A stretch of 64,000 bases of DNA from Duganella qianjiadongensis (GTDB lineage Bacteria; Pseudomonadota; Gammaproteobacteria; Burkholderiales; Burkholderiaceae_D), in contig NZ_WWCM01000002.1 in NCBI RefSeq assembly GCF_009857915.1, forward strand, positions 496,001 to 560,000. The letters are read 5' to 3'. The first letter of the stretch is position 1. Every line of letters begins with the position of its first letter. A program made the position numbers and the translations under genes. The notes beneath the pieces were generated by a model that was not told the DNA's origin, ran no database searches, and worked only from the letters and a program-made list of their open reading frames with translations. Of the stretch, positions 17,351 to 25,832 are shown one piece after another.

Positions 17351-18703
17351 ATGACTGCTCACACCCATAACACTCCCGACTACGACGTCGCCATCGTCGG
17401 CGCAGGTTTCACCGGCCTCAGTGCCGCCCTCGATCTGGCCCGCGCCGGTCAGCGCGTACTGGTACTGGACGGCGATTCCGGCCCCGGCGGGCTGGCCGGC
17501 ACTTTCCAGTTCCGCGATGGCGTCACCATCGAAAAGTTCTACCACCACTGGTTCGACAACGACAGCTATGTGCCCCAGCTGGTACGCGAACTGGGGCTGG
17601 AAGGCGAGATCCAGATCATGCCGTCCAAGACCGGCATGTATTTCAATGGCCGCCACTGGCGTCTGTCTACCCCGCTCGACCTGCTGCGCTTCAAGCCGCT
17701 GTCGCTGTTCGACCGCATCCGCCTAGGCCTGCTGGTGCTGCGCGTGCGCAGCGTCAAGGACTGGCGCGCCATCGAACACCTGACCATACGCGAATGGCTG
17801 GAACCGCTGTGCGGCAAGAACGTCTACCGCATCGTGTGGCAGCCCCTGATCGAGAACAAGTTCGGCATCTTTGCCGATGCCATCAACGCCGTCTGGATGT
17901 GGAAGAAGCTGGTGCTGCGCGGTAGCACGCGCGACGCCAAGGGCGGCGAACAGCTGGCCTATTTCAAGGGGGGCTTCGGCCGGCTGGCACAGGCCATGGC
18001 CGATGAAATCACCCGCCTCGGCGGCCGCGTGCAGTATGGCGCGCCCGTCAGCGGCCTGGGCCTGTCGGCCGATGGCCAGCAGGTACAGGCCGTGCAGACG
18101 GCGCAAGGCAGTTACACGGCGCGCGAATTCCTGTTCACGCCGGCCCTGCCCATCATTGCCGACATCTTCGAAGGCAACGCCAAGGCCGACTGGCTGGCCA
18201 GCCTGCGCCGCGTCAAATATCTGGCCAATGCCTGTCTGGTGCTGCAGCTGGACCGCAGCCTGTCCGACACCTACTGGCTCAACGTGAACGATCCCGGCTT
18301 CCCGTTTGTGGGCGTGATCGAGCACACCAACTTCGACAGCCCGGCCAACTACGACGGCAAGCACATCGTCTTCCTGTCGCGCTATCTGGCCAAGGAAGAC
18401 CCGCTGTGGGCGATGGATGATGGGGACTATCTGGACTTCGCCCTGAGCCATCTGCAGCGCATGTTCCCGGCCATGCAGCGCGACTGGATCCGCGACTACC
18501 AGATCTGGCGCGCCGACTACGCCCAGCCCGTCACGGAGCGGAATTACTCGTCCTATGTGCCGGCCGCCGCCACGCCGTTTGCCAATGCCCGCATCAGCAC
18601 CATGGCGCAGATCTATCCGGAAGACCGCGGCACCAACTACGCCATCCGCGAAGGCCGCGCGGCAGCACAGGCGCTGCTGGCCCGTCTGGGCGGAAAGCGC
18701 TGA
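17351..18703 (+). CDS. FAD-dependent oxidoreductase of the polysaccharide cluster
   Basis: The protein has 450 residues. The N-terminal dinucleotide fold is clear (DVAIVGAGFTGLSAALDLA, then an acidic end at VLVLDGDSGPGG). The remainder follows the amine-oxidase/phytoene-desaturase/protoporphyrinogen-oxidase superfamily, with a C-terminal FAD segment around ARISTMAQIYPEDRGTNYA. Homologues in glycan clusters are related to UDP-galactopyranose mutase-type flavoproteins, but the mutase's diagnostic residues were not recognised. It sits nine bases after GtrA and two bases before the membrane glycosyltransferase. The substrate is unknown. Confidence 0.85.
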   Translation: MTAHTHNTPDYDVAIVGAGFTGLSAALDLARAGQRVLVLDGDSGPGGLAGTFQFRDGVTIEKFYHHWFDNDSYVPQLVRELGLEGEIQIMPSKTGMYFNGRHWRLSTPLDLLRFKPLSLFDRIRLGLLVLRVRSVKDWRAIEHLTIREWLEPLCGKNVYRIVWQPLIENKFGIFADAINAVWMWKKLVLRGSTRDAKGGEQLAYFKGGFGRLAQAMADEITRLGGRVQYGAPVSGLGLSADGQQVQAVQTAQGSYTAREFLFTPALPIIADIFEGNAKADWLASLRRVKYLANACLVLQLDRSLSDTYWLNVNDPGFPFVGVIEHTNFDSPANYDGKHIVFLSRYLAKEDPLWAMDDGDYLDFALSHLQRMFPAMQRDWIRDYQIWRADYAQPVTERNYSSYVPAAATPFANARISTMAQIYPEDRGTNYAIREGRAAAQALLARLGGKR

Positions 18704-18705
18704 TC

Positions 18706-20649
18706 ATGCCGCACACTCCCGCCCAAGCCCGCAGCCAGAACGGCCTGCGCCCGTGGATGCTGGCCCTGCTGGTACTGGCCCTGCTGCCGCTGGTACTGGG
18801 CGGGATGGATGGTCTGTATGCCCATTCCACCGATCTGGGCCACCATTACGCCCTGACGGCGCGGCTGTATCAGGACTGGTCACTGCCGCCCGGCGTCGAC
18901 CGCAGCCTCGGTGAAATGAACTTCTACCCGCGCGGTTCGCATCAGCTGGCCGCGCTGCTAGGCAAGCTACTGGGCTCGCCGCTGGCCGGCATGCAGCTGC
19001 TGGCCGGTCTGTCCATCGCCATCATCTGGAGCGCCCTGTGTGCCGTGCTGCTGGCGCTGCCGCTGCGCGCGGGCTGGTGCTGCGCCCTGCTGCTGGCGGG
19101 CCTCATGCTGGGCAATAGCGCCAGCCTGCAGCTATTCGTCCACGCCAGCGAAATCGGCGGCTATTATTTTTACGCCCAGCTGGTAGGCCATGCCGGTGCT
19201 GCGCTGGTACTGCTGGCCGTGCTGGTGCTGGAACGGCGCGGCGTGCCCGCATGGTGCCGCCACCTGCTGATCATTGCCGGCATCGCGCTGGTCGCGCTGG
19301 TACACCTGCTGCCTGCCTCCGAACTTCTGGGCCTGCTCGGCGCCAGCCTGCTGCTCGACCTGTGCCAGCACCGCCCCACGCTACGCCAGCTGGCCGCCAG
19401 CGCGGCACTGGCGCTGCTGGGCGCGCTGGTGTTCATCAAACACCCCAGCTACATCGCCATGAAAGAAATCGCCGCCAACAATGGCGTACTCGATCTGGCC
19501 TACATCCACAATATGAAAAGCATGGCGCTGCTGGCCATCGCCGTGCTGGCGCTGGCGCTGCTGCTAGCGTGGCGCTGGCGCCAGCTGGCGCAGCGCGGTG
19601 CGGAACCGGCCAGCCAGTCGCTGGGCCTGAAATATCTGGCCCTGTATGGCGTGGCCGTGAGCGGCATGTGCGTACTCCAGCTGATCGCTCTCAAGCTGGG
19701 TCAGGGTTCGGAATACGCCGTAAAAAAACACATTTTCGCACTCGATAGCGCCCTGCTGCTCTTGCTGGCGCTGCTGCCCATGTTGCGCAACTGGGATAAC
19801 CAGCCGCGCGCCAGCTGGGCCGAAAGCCGTGCAGCCCAGCTGCTGTTGCTGCCGCTGCTGGCAGGCGTGGTCTGCTACGCCGTGCAGCCGCAGGGCCCCA
19901 AGCGCGATGCTTCCGATCTGGTCCAACTGGAACACCAGCTGACGCTGCGGCGCGACCTGCTGCTGGCGGAGAAACCGGCGCGCAATGTGTATGTGCTACA
20001 GATGAACAACAGCGACACCTACCTCGACTACATGTACAGTCTGGGCATCTTCCGCACCAGCCGCGAAGCCGCGTTCGAAATGCTGGCTCCGCTGGGCGAA
20101 GCAAAACTCGACGGCATCGTGCTGACAGGGCAGAACTCCACGCTCAGCAAACTGACCCGGTGCGCGCTGCCCGGTTCCAGCGCAGCCTTCCCCATGCTGG
20201 AAGCGCAATGCGTCACGCGCGAACTGGTGGCGGCGCAGCCGGTGATCGAACTGGGTAGCAAAGCCCTGCCGCCACCTTGCACCATCCGCGGTTTCAGCTT
20301 CCCCGAACCGACCGGCCGCTGGAGCGAGCAGACCAGCGCCAGCATCCAGTGCCCGCTGCCGCAGCTGGACGGCCAGCGGCCACGCAGCGTGACGCTGCAT
20401 ACCTCGGCATTCGTGGAAAAAGCGCATAACCAGCGCCTGCAAGTACGCGTGAATGGCGCTGCGGTACAGGAGTTTGTGTTTGATGCGGCCCACCCGCAGC
20501 AGCAGATCACGCTGGCGCTACCGCAGGACCAGCGCAGCAATGTGGAACTGGAACTGAGATTGCCCGATGCTGTTTCGCCCCACACCCTGGGCATAGGCGA
20601 GGACCAGCGCCAGCTGGGGGTCATACTGGCGCGGCTGGAATTTCGCTAG
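18706..20649 (+). CDS. Large membrane protein, GT-C-like, with periplasmic C-domain
   Basis: The protein has 647 residues. About ten to twelve helices span residues 15-400. The first loop contains HSTDLGHHYAL followed by WSLPPGVD, an acidic site where GT-C enzymes bind the lipid-phosphate donor. The C-terminal 230 residues are soluble and end in a beta-sandwich-like domain with SPHTLGIGEDQRQLGVILA, matching the end of the protein at 13189-15282. It is the last gene of the plus-strand cluster, followed by a 15-base convergent gap. It is likely the periplasmic transferase partner of the second GT2/GtrA pair; there is no direct proof. Confidence 0.72.
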   Translation: MPHTPAQARSQNGLRPWMLALLVLALLPLVLGGMDGLYAHSTDLGHHYALTARLYQDWSLPPGVDRSLGEMNFYPRGSHQLAALLGKLLGSPLAGMQLLAGLSIAIIWSALCAVLLALPLRAGWCCALLLAGLMLGNSASLQLFVHASEIGGYYFYAQLVGHAGAALVLLAVLVLERRGVPAWCRHLLIIAGIALVALVHLLPASELLGLLGASLLLDLCQHRPTLRQLAASAALALLGALVFIKHPSYIAMKEIAANNGVLDLAYIHNMKSMALLAIAVLALALLLAWRWRQLAQRGAEPASQSLGLKYLALYGVAVSGMCVLQLIALKLGQGSEYAVKKHIFALDSALLLLLALLPMLRNWDNQPRASWAESRAAQLLLLPLLAGVVCYAVQPQGPKRDASDLVQLEHQLTLRRDLLLAEKPARNVYVLQMNNSDTYLDYMYSLGIFRTSREAAFEMLAPLGEAKLDGIVLTGQNSTLSKLTRCALPGSSAAFPMLEAQCVTRELVAAQPVIELGSKALPPPCTIRGFSFPEPTGRWSEQTSASIQCPLPQLDGQRPRSVTLHTSAFVEKAHNQRLQVRVNGAAVQEFVFDAAHPQQQITLALPQDQRSNVELELRLPDAVSPHTLGIGEDQRQLGVILARLEFR

Positions 20650-20664
20650 AACTCCCCTTTCGCT

Positions 20665-22656
20665 TTACGGCGCCAGTCCTAACTGGCGCGCGTAAGTACT
20701 GGCGACATACAGGTCGCCGTCATAGCTCAGGTGGTGGGTATCGCGGTACATCAGCTTACCGTCCAGCATCACGTGACAGCGGCTGGCGTCGCACAGCGGT
20801 GCCGCCGTATCGAATACCTTCACTTGCGGGAACTCCTTGAGCAGGCGCGCCACGATGGCCGCATGGCCAGCCGTATTGCGGTCAAACGTGGCACGCGGCA
20901 GCGTGCAATCCTTGCCTGCTCCCGCCAGCCCCATGCCGGGCCGCCCTATGCAGGAGCGCGGCTCAAAGTCCAGCATCGGCACATCATTCACCCACACCAG
21001 CTGTTTGCCTGCCGCGCTGAAGCGCTGCAGCGTGGTACGCAAAGCCTGCACGGTGGCGATGCCATCGGGATTGCCTTCATGGAGCTTGAGCGCGGTGGAG
21101 AAAATCACCGTCTGCACGCTGGCCGTATTGAGTGCCAGTTCCAGCATGCGCGGCGTGGCCTGCTGATACGGATCGTCACCGGATGGCAGGCCGATAAACG
21201 GTACCCGCGTGCCCAGCATCAGCAGGTTGCCGCCATGCGCGTGGTAATAGCGCGTCAGTCCGGCCACCAGATGGTAGGCATGGCTGTCGCCGATCAGCAC
21301 TACCGTCGGGTCCTGCTTCACCTGATCGAGCAGGCAGTATGCGTATTTGCTGGCGAAACCGTAGCGGGCCTTGCAGGCTTCCGCATTGGGCACGTCTTCC
21401 ACCACGATCAGCGACTTCTGCAAAGCGGCATTGGCGACGATGCCGGCACGCTGCGGCAGGCCCGCATGGGTGGCGATCCACAGGCCGGCAGCGGCCACCA
21501 GTGTCATCACCACGCTGAGCAGCACCACCTTGCGCCGGCTGTGGGCGGGCGCGCGCACGCGCTGCTCCAGCACACGGTAGGTAAGCCATGCCAGCAGCAC
21601 GGCCAGCAGCACAGCCGCAGCACGGATCTGCCATGCCGGCTGGGCCGAATGCAGGATATGCGCAAACGACAGCAGCGGCCAGTGCCACAGATACAGCGGA
21701 TAGCTGATCAGCCCCACGCCCACCATCAGCGGCTGGGCCAGCACGTAGCGGTTGCACCATGCCTGCGGACCGGCAGCGATCAAGAGCACTGCGCCCAGCG
21801 TAGGCAGCAGGGCCCACCAGCCGGGGAAAGCGCGGCTACGGGTCACCAGCACAAAGCCCGCCACCAGCAGCGCCATGCCCAGCACACTGTACAGATTGCG
21901 CCGCTGTGCGCTGGGCGCAGGCGCCGGTGCACTGGCGCCGCGCAGCAGACCGGCCAGCGTCTGGCCGTGCAGCGTCAGATAGGCCAGCATGCTGCCCATC
22001 AGCAGTTCCCACACGCGGCTGGCCGGCGAATAGAAAGTAGCGCTCGGATAGCGGTGCACCAGCGCCACATTGAGCAGGAAGGACAGGCCGCCCAGCAGCA
22101 GCGCCCACCGCCACGCACGCTGGCGCCAGCGCTGCGCCAGCATCAGCAGGATGGGCCAGAAAATATAGAACTGCTCTTCTATCCCCAGCGACCACAGATG
22201 CAGCAGCGGCTTGGTATCGGCGGCCGTATCGAAGTAGCCCACTTCGCTCCACAGCAGCAGGTTGGAGATGAAACCGGCACCGGCCACCAGATGGCGTCCC
22301 AGCATTCTGAATTCATCGGCAAACAGCACGAACCAGCCGGCCACAAAGCAGCTGGCCATGACCAGCGCCAGCGCCGGAAAAATGCGCTTGACGCGGCGTC
22401 CGTAGAAGCGGGCAAAGCTGAAGCGCTGCTGCTCCATCTCGCCCATGATGATGCTGCCGATCAGGAAGCCGGAAATAATGAAGAAAATATCGACGCCGAT
22501 AAAACCGCCCGGCAGCAGGCTGGGGAAAGCATGGAACAGCACTACGGCCAGCACGGCGACCGCGCGCAGACCGTCGATATCGGGCCGGTAGGCCGGATGG
22601 GGCGGCGCAACGAGGGGCGCCCCGGCGGCGCTGGCGGACAGTGATTCACGTTTCAT
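20665..22656 (-). CDS. Acyltransferase-3 with SGNH domain (OafA-like)
   Basis: The protein has 663 residues. The N-terminal acyltransferase-3 domain (about 20-390, ten helices) shows YRPDIDGLRAVAVLAVVLFH and FIISGFLIGSII, including the catalytic His of the family. The C-terminal SGNH-hydrolase-like domain has VVLIGDSHAYHL and the Asp-x2-His end motif RDTHHLSYDG, so both halves look active. Fused proteins of this kind O-acetylate O-antigens, capsules or peptidoglycan in the periplasm. It lies tail-to-tail with the polysaccharide cluster, suggesting that it acetylates this glycan. Confidence 0.93.
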   Translation of the reverse strand: MKRESLSASAAGAPLVAPPHPAYRPDIDGLRAVAVLAVVLFHAFPSLLPGGFIGVDIFFIISGFLIGSIIMGEMEQQRFSFARFYGRRVKRIFPALALVMASCFVAGWFVLFADEFRMLGRHLVAGAGFISNLLLWSEVGYFDTAADTKPLLHLWSLGIEEQFYIFWPILLMLAQRWRQRAWRWALLLGGLSFLLNVALVHRYPSATFYSPASRVWELLMGSMLAYLTLHGQTLAGLLRGASAPAPAPSAQRRNLYSVLGMALLVAGFVLVTRSRAFPGWWALLPTLGAVLLIAAGPQAWCNRYVLAQPLMVGVGLISYPLYLWHWPLLSFAHILHSAQPAWQIRAAAVLLAVLLAWLTYRVLEQRVRAPAHSRRKVVLLSVVMTLVAAAGLWIATHAGLPQRAGIVANAALQKSLIVVEDVPNAEACKARYGFASKYAYCLLDQVKQDPTVVLIGDSHAYHLVAGLTRYYHAHGGNLLMLGTRVPFIGLPSGDDPYQQATPRMLELALNTASVQTVIFSTALKLHEGNPDGIATVQALRTTLQRFSAAGKQLVWVNDVPMLDFEPRSCIGRPGMGLAGAGKDCTLPRATFDRNTAGHAAIVARLLKEFPQVKVFDTAAPLCDASRCHVMLDGKLMYRDTHHLSYDGDLYVASTYARQLGLAP

Positions 22657-22757
22657 GGCGACAGAGACAGAGCAAAAAGTCGCTCATTGTAAACCAGCCC
22701 CGGCCCGCTCATGCCGCGTGAAATTGCAAGAATTGTAAATAGGCGCTGGCTGCGTGC

Positions 22758-23951
22758 CTAGCGCAGTGCTGGCCGCCAGGGCGCGAGCCGGCCGTCCGAA
22801 GGCAGTGGCGCCAGCGCCAGCAACTGCATCAGCAGCGGATACACATCGACGTTGTCGATCACCGGCAGCTGCACGCCGCTGCGCAGGGCCGGGCCGGCTG
22901 CAATGCACAGCGCTGCCATCTCGGGCGCCGCATTGTCGTAGCCGTGGCGGCCGCCATGGACTTGGGCCGCCTGCTCGGCGCTGAACACGATGCTCCAGCC
23001 GGGTTCGGCCAGACAGAGCAGCGGCGGTACGCGCGCATGCCGGCCATATGCCAGCCGGGCCGGAATATCCTGCTTGCGCCAGCACTGCATGTGCGGCCAT
23101 GGCCTGAGCAGCGCTGCCTCCAGCCGCGCCGTGCGTCCGGCCACGGGATACAGGCCCGCATAGGGTCCGTCCACCACTTTTTCGTAGCTGCCCTTGGGCG
23201 CCAGCCGGTCCAGGCGGATTACCCGCCGGGGACTCACGGCGGCCATGCCGTGATCGGCCACCACGACCAGATTTGCCTCCACGCCGCGCTGCTGCAGCCC
23301 GGCCAGCAGCCGGCCTATGGCCTGATCGGCCTGCGCCACCGCTGCCGTGGTGAGTTCCGCATCCGGTCCGTAATCATGGCCGGCATGATCCACATGGCTG
23401 AAATACAGCGACAGAAAATCCCACTGCTGCTGCGGCTGGTCCAGCCATGACAGCAGCAGATCGACCCGCTGCTCGGGCGTGAGCGTATCGTCGAAGGGCG
23501 GCGCCAGCGTGGGCCGCACGCCCTGGATATCGGCCTCGGAGCCGGGCCAGAACAGCGAGGCCGAACGCAGCCCGTGCTGTTCCGCCGTGACCCACACGGG
23601 CACACCCTGATCCCACCAGCGCCGGTCCAGCACGGCCAGCTTGTCCTTCAGCTGGAAGCGCCGTTCGGGGATGGCCGGATCGATGATGACATTGCCCACC
23701 AGTCCATGATGGTCGGGCCGCAAGCCCGTTACCAGCGTGTAGTGGTTGGGAAAAGTCAGCGAGGGGAAGGATGGCCGCATGGCCTGCACCCTGACCCCGC
23801 GCGCCGCCAGCGCATTCAGGTTCGGCGTCACGCCGCGTTCCAGATAGTCGGCGCGGAAGCCGTCGATCGATATCAGGATCAGCGGCGCTGCGGGACGGGC
23901 CAGCACGGTCTGCGCCGCCAGCATCAGCAGGAGAGCAAATAGTTTTTTCAT
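22758..23951 (-). CDS. Nucleotide pyrophosphatase/phosphodiesterase-like (alkaline phosphatase fold)
   Basis: The protein has 397 residues with a signal peptide (MKKLFALLLMLAAQTVLA). The NPP signature is complete: ISIDGFRADYLERGVTPNL (first metal Asp), PSFPSLTFPNHYTLVTGL (Thr nucleophile in TFPNHYT), FSHVDHAGHDYGPD (metal Asp and His) and VVVADHGMA (Asp-His). These two-zinc enzymes cleave phosphodiesters such as nucleotides or phospholipid head groups in the periplasm or at the surface. It could scavenge phosphate. It is about 100 bases from the acyltransferase gene on the same strand and is probably transcribed separately. Confidence 0.9.
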   Translation of the reverse strand: MKKLFALLLMLAAQTVLARPAAPLILISIDGFRADYLERGVTPNLNALAARGVRVQAMRPSFPSLTFPNHYTLVTGLRPDHHGLVGNVIIDPAIPERRFQLKDKLAVLDRRWWDQGVPVWVTAEQHGLRSASLFWPGSEADIQGVRPTLAPPFDDTLTPEQRVDLLLSWLDQPQQQWDFLSLYFSHVDHAGHDYGPDAELTTAAVAQADQAIGRLLAGLQQRGVEANLVVVADHGMAAVSPRRVIRLDRLAPKGSYEKVVDGPYAGLYPVAGRTARLEAALLRPWPHMQCWRKQDIPARLAYGRHARVPPLLCLAEPGWSIVFSAEQAAQVHGGRHGYDNAAPEMAALCIAAGPALRSGVQLPVIDNVDVYPLLMQLLALAPLPSDGRLAPWRPALR

Positions 23952-24015
23952 AGCCCTCTACCTTAACACGGCGCTGCCGGCAGCGGCCTGGCCTCAGGCC
24001 GCAACAGCTGCAGGC

Positions 24016-24045
24016 AAAAAAAAACGCGCCGGAGTCCGGCGCGTT
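24016..24045 (-). terminator. Rho-independent terminator after first PEP-CTERM gene
   Basis: A perfect 10-bp stem (AACGCGCCGG/CCGGCGCGTT, 24023-24045) with a 3-base loop is followed on the minus strand by a T-run (24016-24024 as A on plus). It ends the gene at 24077-24691. Confidence 0.88.
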
Positions 24046-24076
24046 AGTTCTTCGGCGTCAGAGCGACGCCGCAGCA

Positions 24077-24691
24077 TCAGGCCTTGCGCGCTTTGCGGCG
24101 AGCTACCGCGCCTACCAGAGCCAGACCGGCCAGCAGCATGCCATAGGTTTCCGGTTCTGGTACCGGCGCTGCAACCAGCGAAATTTTATCGAGCGAAGTG
24201 CCGAGCGAATCGCTGGTACCGGCGGCAGCAAAGCGCAGAGTGCCGCTGGCGCCGTTGCCGATCACATCCAGAGTTTTAACGGTCCAGCTGGTGGCATTGC
24301 TGAATACACCCTGGCTAGTACCGTTCCAGAACACTTCCACACCTTGCGAGCTCAGATCCACACCGGCGCGATCCTGGATGGCGAAGCTCAGGGTGTAGTG
24401 CTTGCCGGCCGAGGTAGCCACTTGCTGCTCGATAGCGCTGTTGCTATAGGAATCCAGTTCAACAAAATTGCGGCCGTCGTAAGCGCTACCTGCAATATTG
24501 TTACGCAGCTCGATGCCGCTGCCGATGTTGGCCCAGCCTGGCAGCGAACCATACACGCTCCAGCTACCGTCAGGAATGCTGGTCGCTTCGAAACTGCCAT
24601 TGGTAAGCAGCTCGCTCGGGGCTGCATGAGCCTGACCAGCAACCAGAGCAGCGATAACAGCAACGGATTTGAAGATGGTAGCAGCGCGCAT
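24077..24691 (-). CDS. PEP-CTERM sorted exoprotein with jelly-roll domain (copy 1)
   Basis: The protein has 204 residues. A signal peptide (SVAVIAALVAGQAHA) is followed by a DUF642-like galactose-binding-type domain (LLTNGSFEATSIPDGSWSVY, then FVELDSYSNSAIEQQV). The C-terminal sorting signal is VPEPETYGMLLAGLALVGAV followed by a basic tail (ARRKARKA). PEP-CTERM proteins are cut and anchored or released by an exosortase; none is encoded in this window. It is a close paralogue of the next gene (24905-25534). Terminator and upstream motif are given separately. Confidence 0.92.
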   Translation of the reverse strand: MRAATIFKSVAVIAALVAGQAHAAPSELLTNGSFEATSIPDGSWSVYGSLPGWANIGSGIELRNNIAGSAYDGRNFVELDSYSNSAIEQQVATSAGKHYTLSFAIQDRAGVDLSSQGVEVFWNGTSQGVFSNATSWTVKTLDVIGNGASGTLRFAAAGTSDSLGTSLDKISLVAAPVPEPETYGMLLAGLALVGAVARRKARKA

Positions 24692-24796
24692 TCGATTCCC
24701 CTTTGAACTTGTTTATTTGAAATTATTGTTTCCTAATGAATACAACTAGTGTATCCATGACATCATCGCATGTCTAGCAGTTTTTGATAAAAATTA

Positions 24797-24812
24797 GAAA
24801 ATATAATTTCCA
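24797..24812 (-). promoter_or_regulatory. Conserved AT palindrome upstream of PEP-CTERM copy 1
   Basis: GAAAATATAATTTCCA lies 106 bases upstream of the ATG. The same 16-mer occurs 105 bases upstream of copy 2, and in both cases TGTCTAGC (24771-24778 here) sits exactly 18 bases closer to the gene. It is probably an activator site. Confidence 0.5.
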
Positions 24813-24840
24813 CAAGGAATCATCAGTAAATTACTGCGGC

Positions 24841-24879
24841 AAAAACAAACGCGCCCCGCAGAAAACTGCGGGGCGCGTT
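24841..24879 (-). terminator. Rho-independent terminator after second PEP-CTERM gene
   Basis: A 14-bp perfect stem (AACGCGCCCCGCAG and its complement, 24848-24879) with an AAAA loop is followed on the minus strand by a T-rich stretch. It ends the gene at 24905-25534. Confidence 0.85.
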
Positions 24880-24904
24880 CGGACCGGCGCTAGAGCTTTC
24901 GTGT

Positions 24905-25534
24905 TTACGCCTGAGCAGCTTTGCGGCGGCGCGCTACCACACCCACCATGGCCAGACCGGCCAGCAGCATGGCATAGGTTTCCGGTTCAGGTACAGGAGC
25001 GGCAACCAGCGATACCTTGTCGAGCGAGGTACCGTAGGAGTCGCTGGTGCCGACGGCAGCAAATTTCAGCAGGCTGCTACCGGCAATACCTTTTACGTTC
25101 AGGGTCACGGTTTTCCAGTTGGTGGAATCGTTGTACACCCCCTGGCTCACACCGTTCCAGAATACTTCGATACCTTCCGATTTCAGTGCCACGCCGGGAC
25201 GGTTTTCGAAAGCAAAGCTCAGCGTGTAGTTCTTGCCCGCAGCGGTAGTAATGGACTGCTGCATGGCGCTATTGGCGGTGGTGTCCAGTTCGACGAAATA
25301 CTTGCCGTCGAATGCGCTGCCTGCCACGTTGTTGCGCACTTCGATACCGTGGCCGATACCGCTCCAGCCAGTGATGCTGTTGTAGATATTCCATTGACCA
25401 CTGGCCAGCGTGGTGTGGCCATCGATCGATTCGAAACTACCGTTATTGATCAGCTCGATGGCAGCGGCATGAGCCTGGCCAGCTACCAGAGCAGCGATCA
25501 CAGCGAAAGATTTGAAAAAGGTGGCAGCGCGCAT
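24905..25534 (-). CDS. PEP-CTERM sorted exoprotein with jelly-roll domain (copy 2)
   Basis: The protein has 209 residues and is a paralogue of 24077-24691 with the same plan: signal peptide (VIAALVAGQAHA), domain with LINNGSFESIDGHTTLASGQ and FVELDTTANSAMQQSI, and sorting signal VPEPETYAMLLAGLAMVGVV plus an Arg/Lys tail. The N-terminal 20 residues are almost identical to copy 1 (MRAATFFKSFAVIAALVAGQ). It is separated from copy 1 by its own terminator and promoter region, so the two are independent units from a tandem duplication. It is likely secreted and anchored by an exosortase encoded elsewhere. Confidence 0.92.
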   Translation of the reverse strand: MRAATFFKSFAVIAALVAGQAHAAAIELINNGSFESIDGHTTLASGQWNIYNSITGWSGIGHGIEVRNNVAGSAFDGKYFVELDTTANSAMQQSITTAAGKNYTLSFAFENRPGVALKSEGIEVFWNGVSQGVYNDSTNWKTVTLNVKGIAGSSLLKFAAVGTSDSYGTSLDKVSLVAAPVPEPETYAMLLAGLAMVGVVARRRKAAQA

Positions 25535-25638
25535 CAGATATCCTTAAATGTTGATTAATATCAATTTATGTTTCTTTTAAGATGCACAAATTGTAGTCAC
25601 CTCAACAGTTCCTGTCTAGCGAAATCTGATGCTCAATT

Positions 25639-25654
25639 GAAAATATAATTTCCA
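25639..25654 (-). promoter_or_regulatory. Conserved AT palindrome upstream of PEP-CTERM copy 2
   Basis: The same 16-mer as at 24797-24812, 105 bases upstream of the ATG, with TGTCTAGC at 25613-25620 again 18 bases away. The surrounding spacer sequence differs, which argues for selection on these two blocks. Confidence 0.5.
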
Positions 25655-25832
25655 TGAGGTAAATATTTGCCTCCTCTTAGTACAGAAAGCGCTTATCTCG
25701 CCACTAAGCGTTGAACTACTGCGACCTCTGCCTTCCGCAGTATGACGGGCGCCCTCGGTCTGACCAAGAGCGCCGCCGCCAAGGGAAGATAGCCGGAATC
25801 ACGGACGCCCTCCCTGTTGCCGCTTGTGCGGT
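25655..25832. other. Intergenic stretch, nothing assigned
   Basis: It lies between the PEP-CTERM copy 2 promoter and the end of the orphan gene. There is an imperfect hairpin around 25749-25779 (GGCGCCCTCGGT pairing with ACCAAGAGCGCC) but no T-run on either strand, so it is not called a terminator. No ORF was found. Confidence 0.5.

Noticed and set aside
20731-22644. 637-codon open frame on the plus strand
   Set aside because: It is antisense to the acyltransferase-3/SGNH gene and His/Gln/Arg-rich without domain features.
23983-24002. Terminator upstream of the NPP-type gene
   Set aside because: An 8-bp stem (GCGGCCTG/CAGGCCGC) exists, but no T-run follows on either strand; the real terminator is the next hairpin at 24016-24045.
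24692-24796. Sigma-54 promoter for PEP-CTERM copy 1
   Set aside because: TGGATACACTAGTTG looks similar to a -24/-12 pair, but the spacing is off by one base and copy 2 has no matching GG element.
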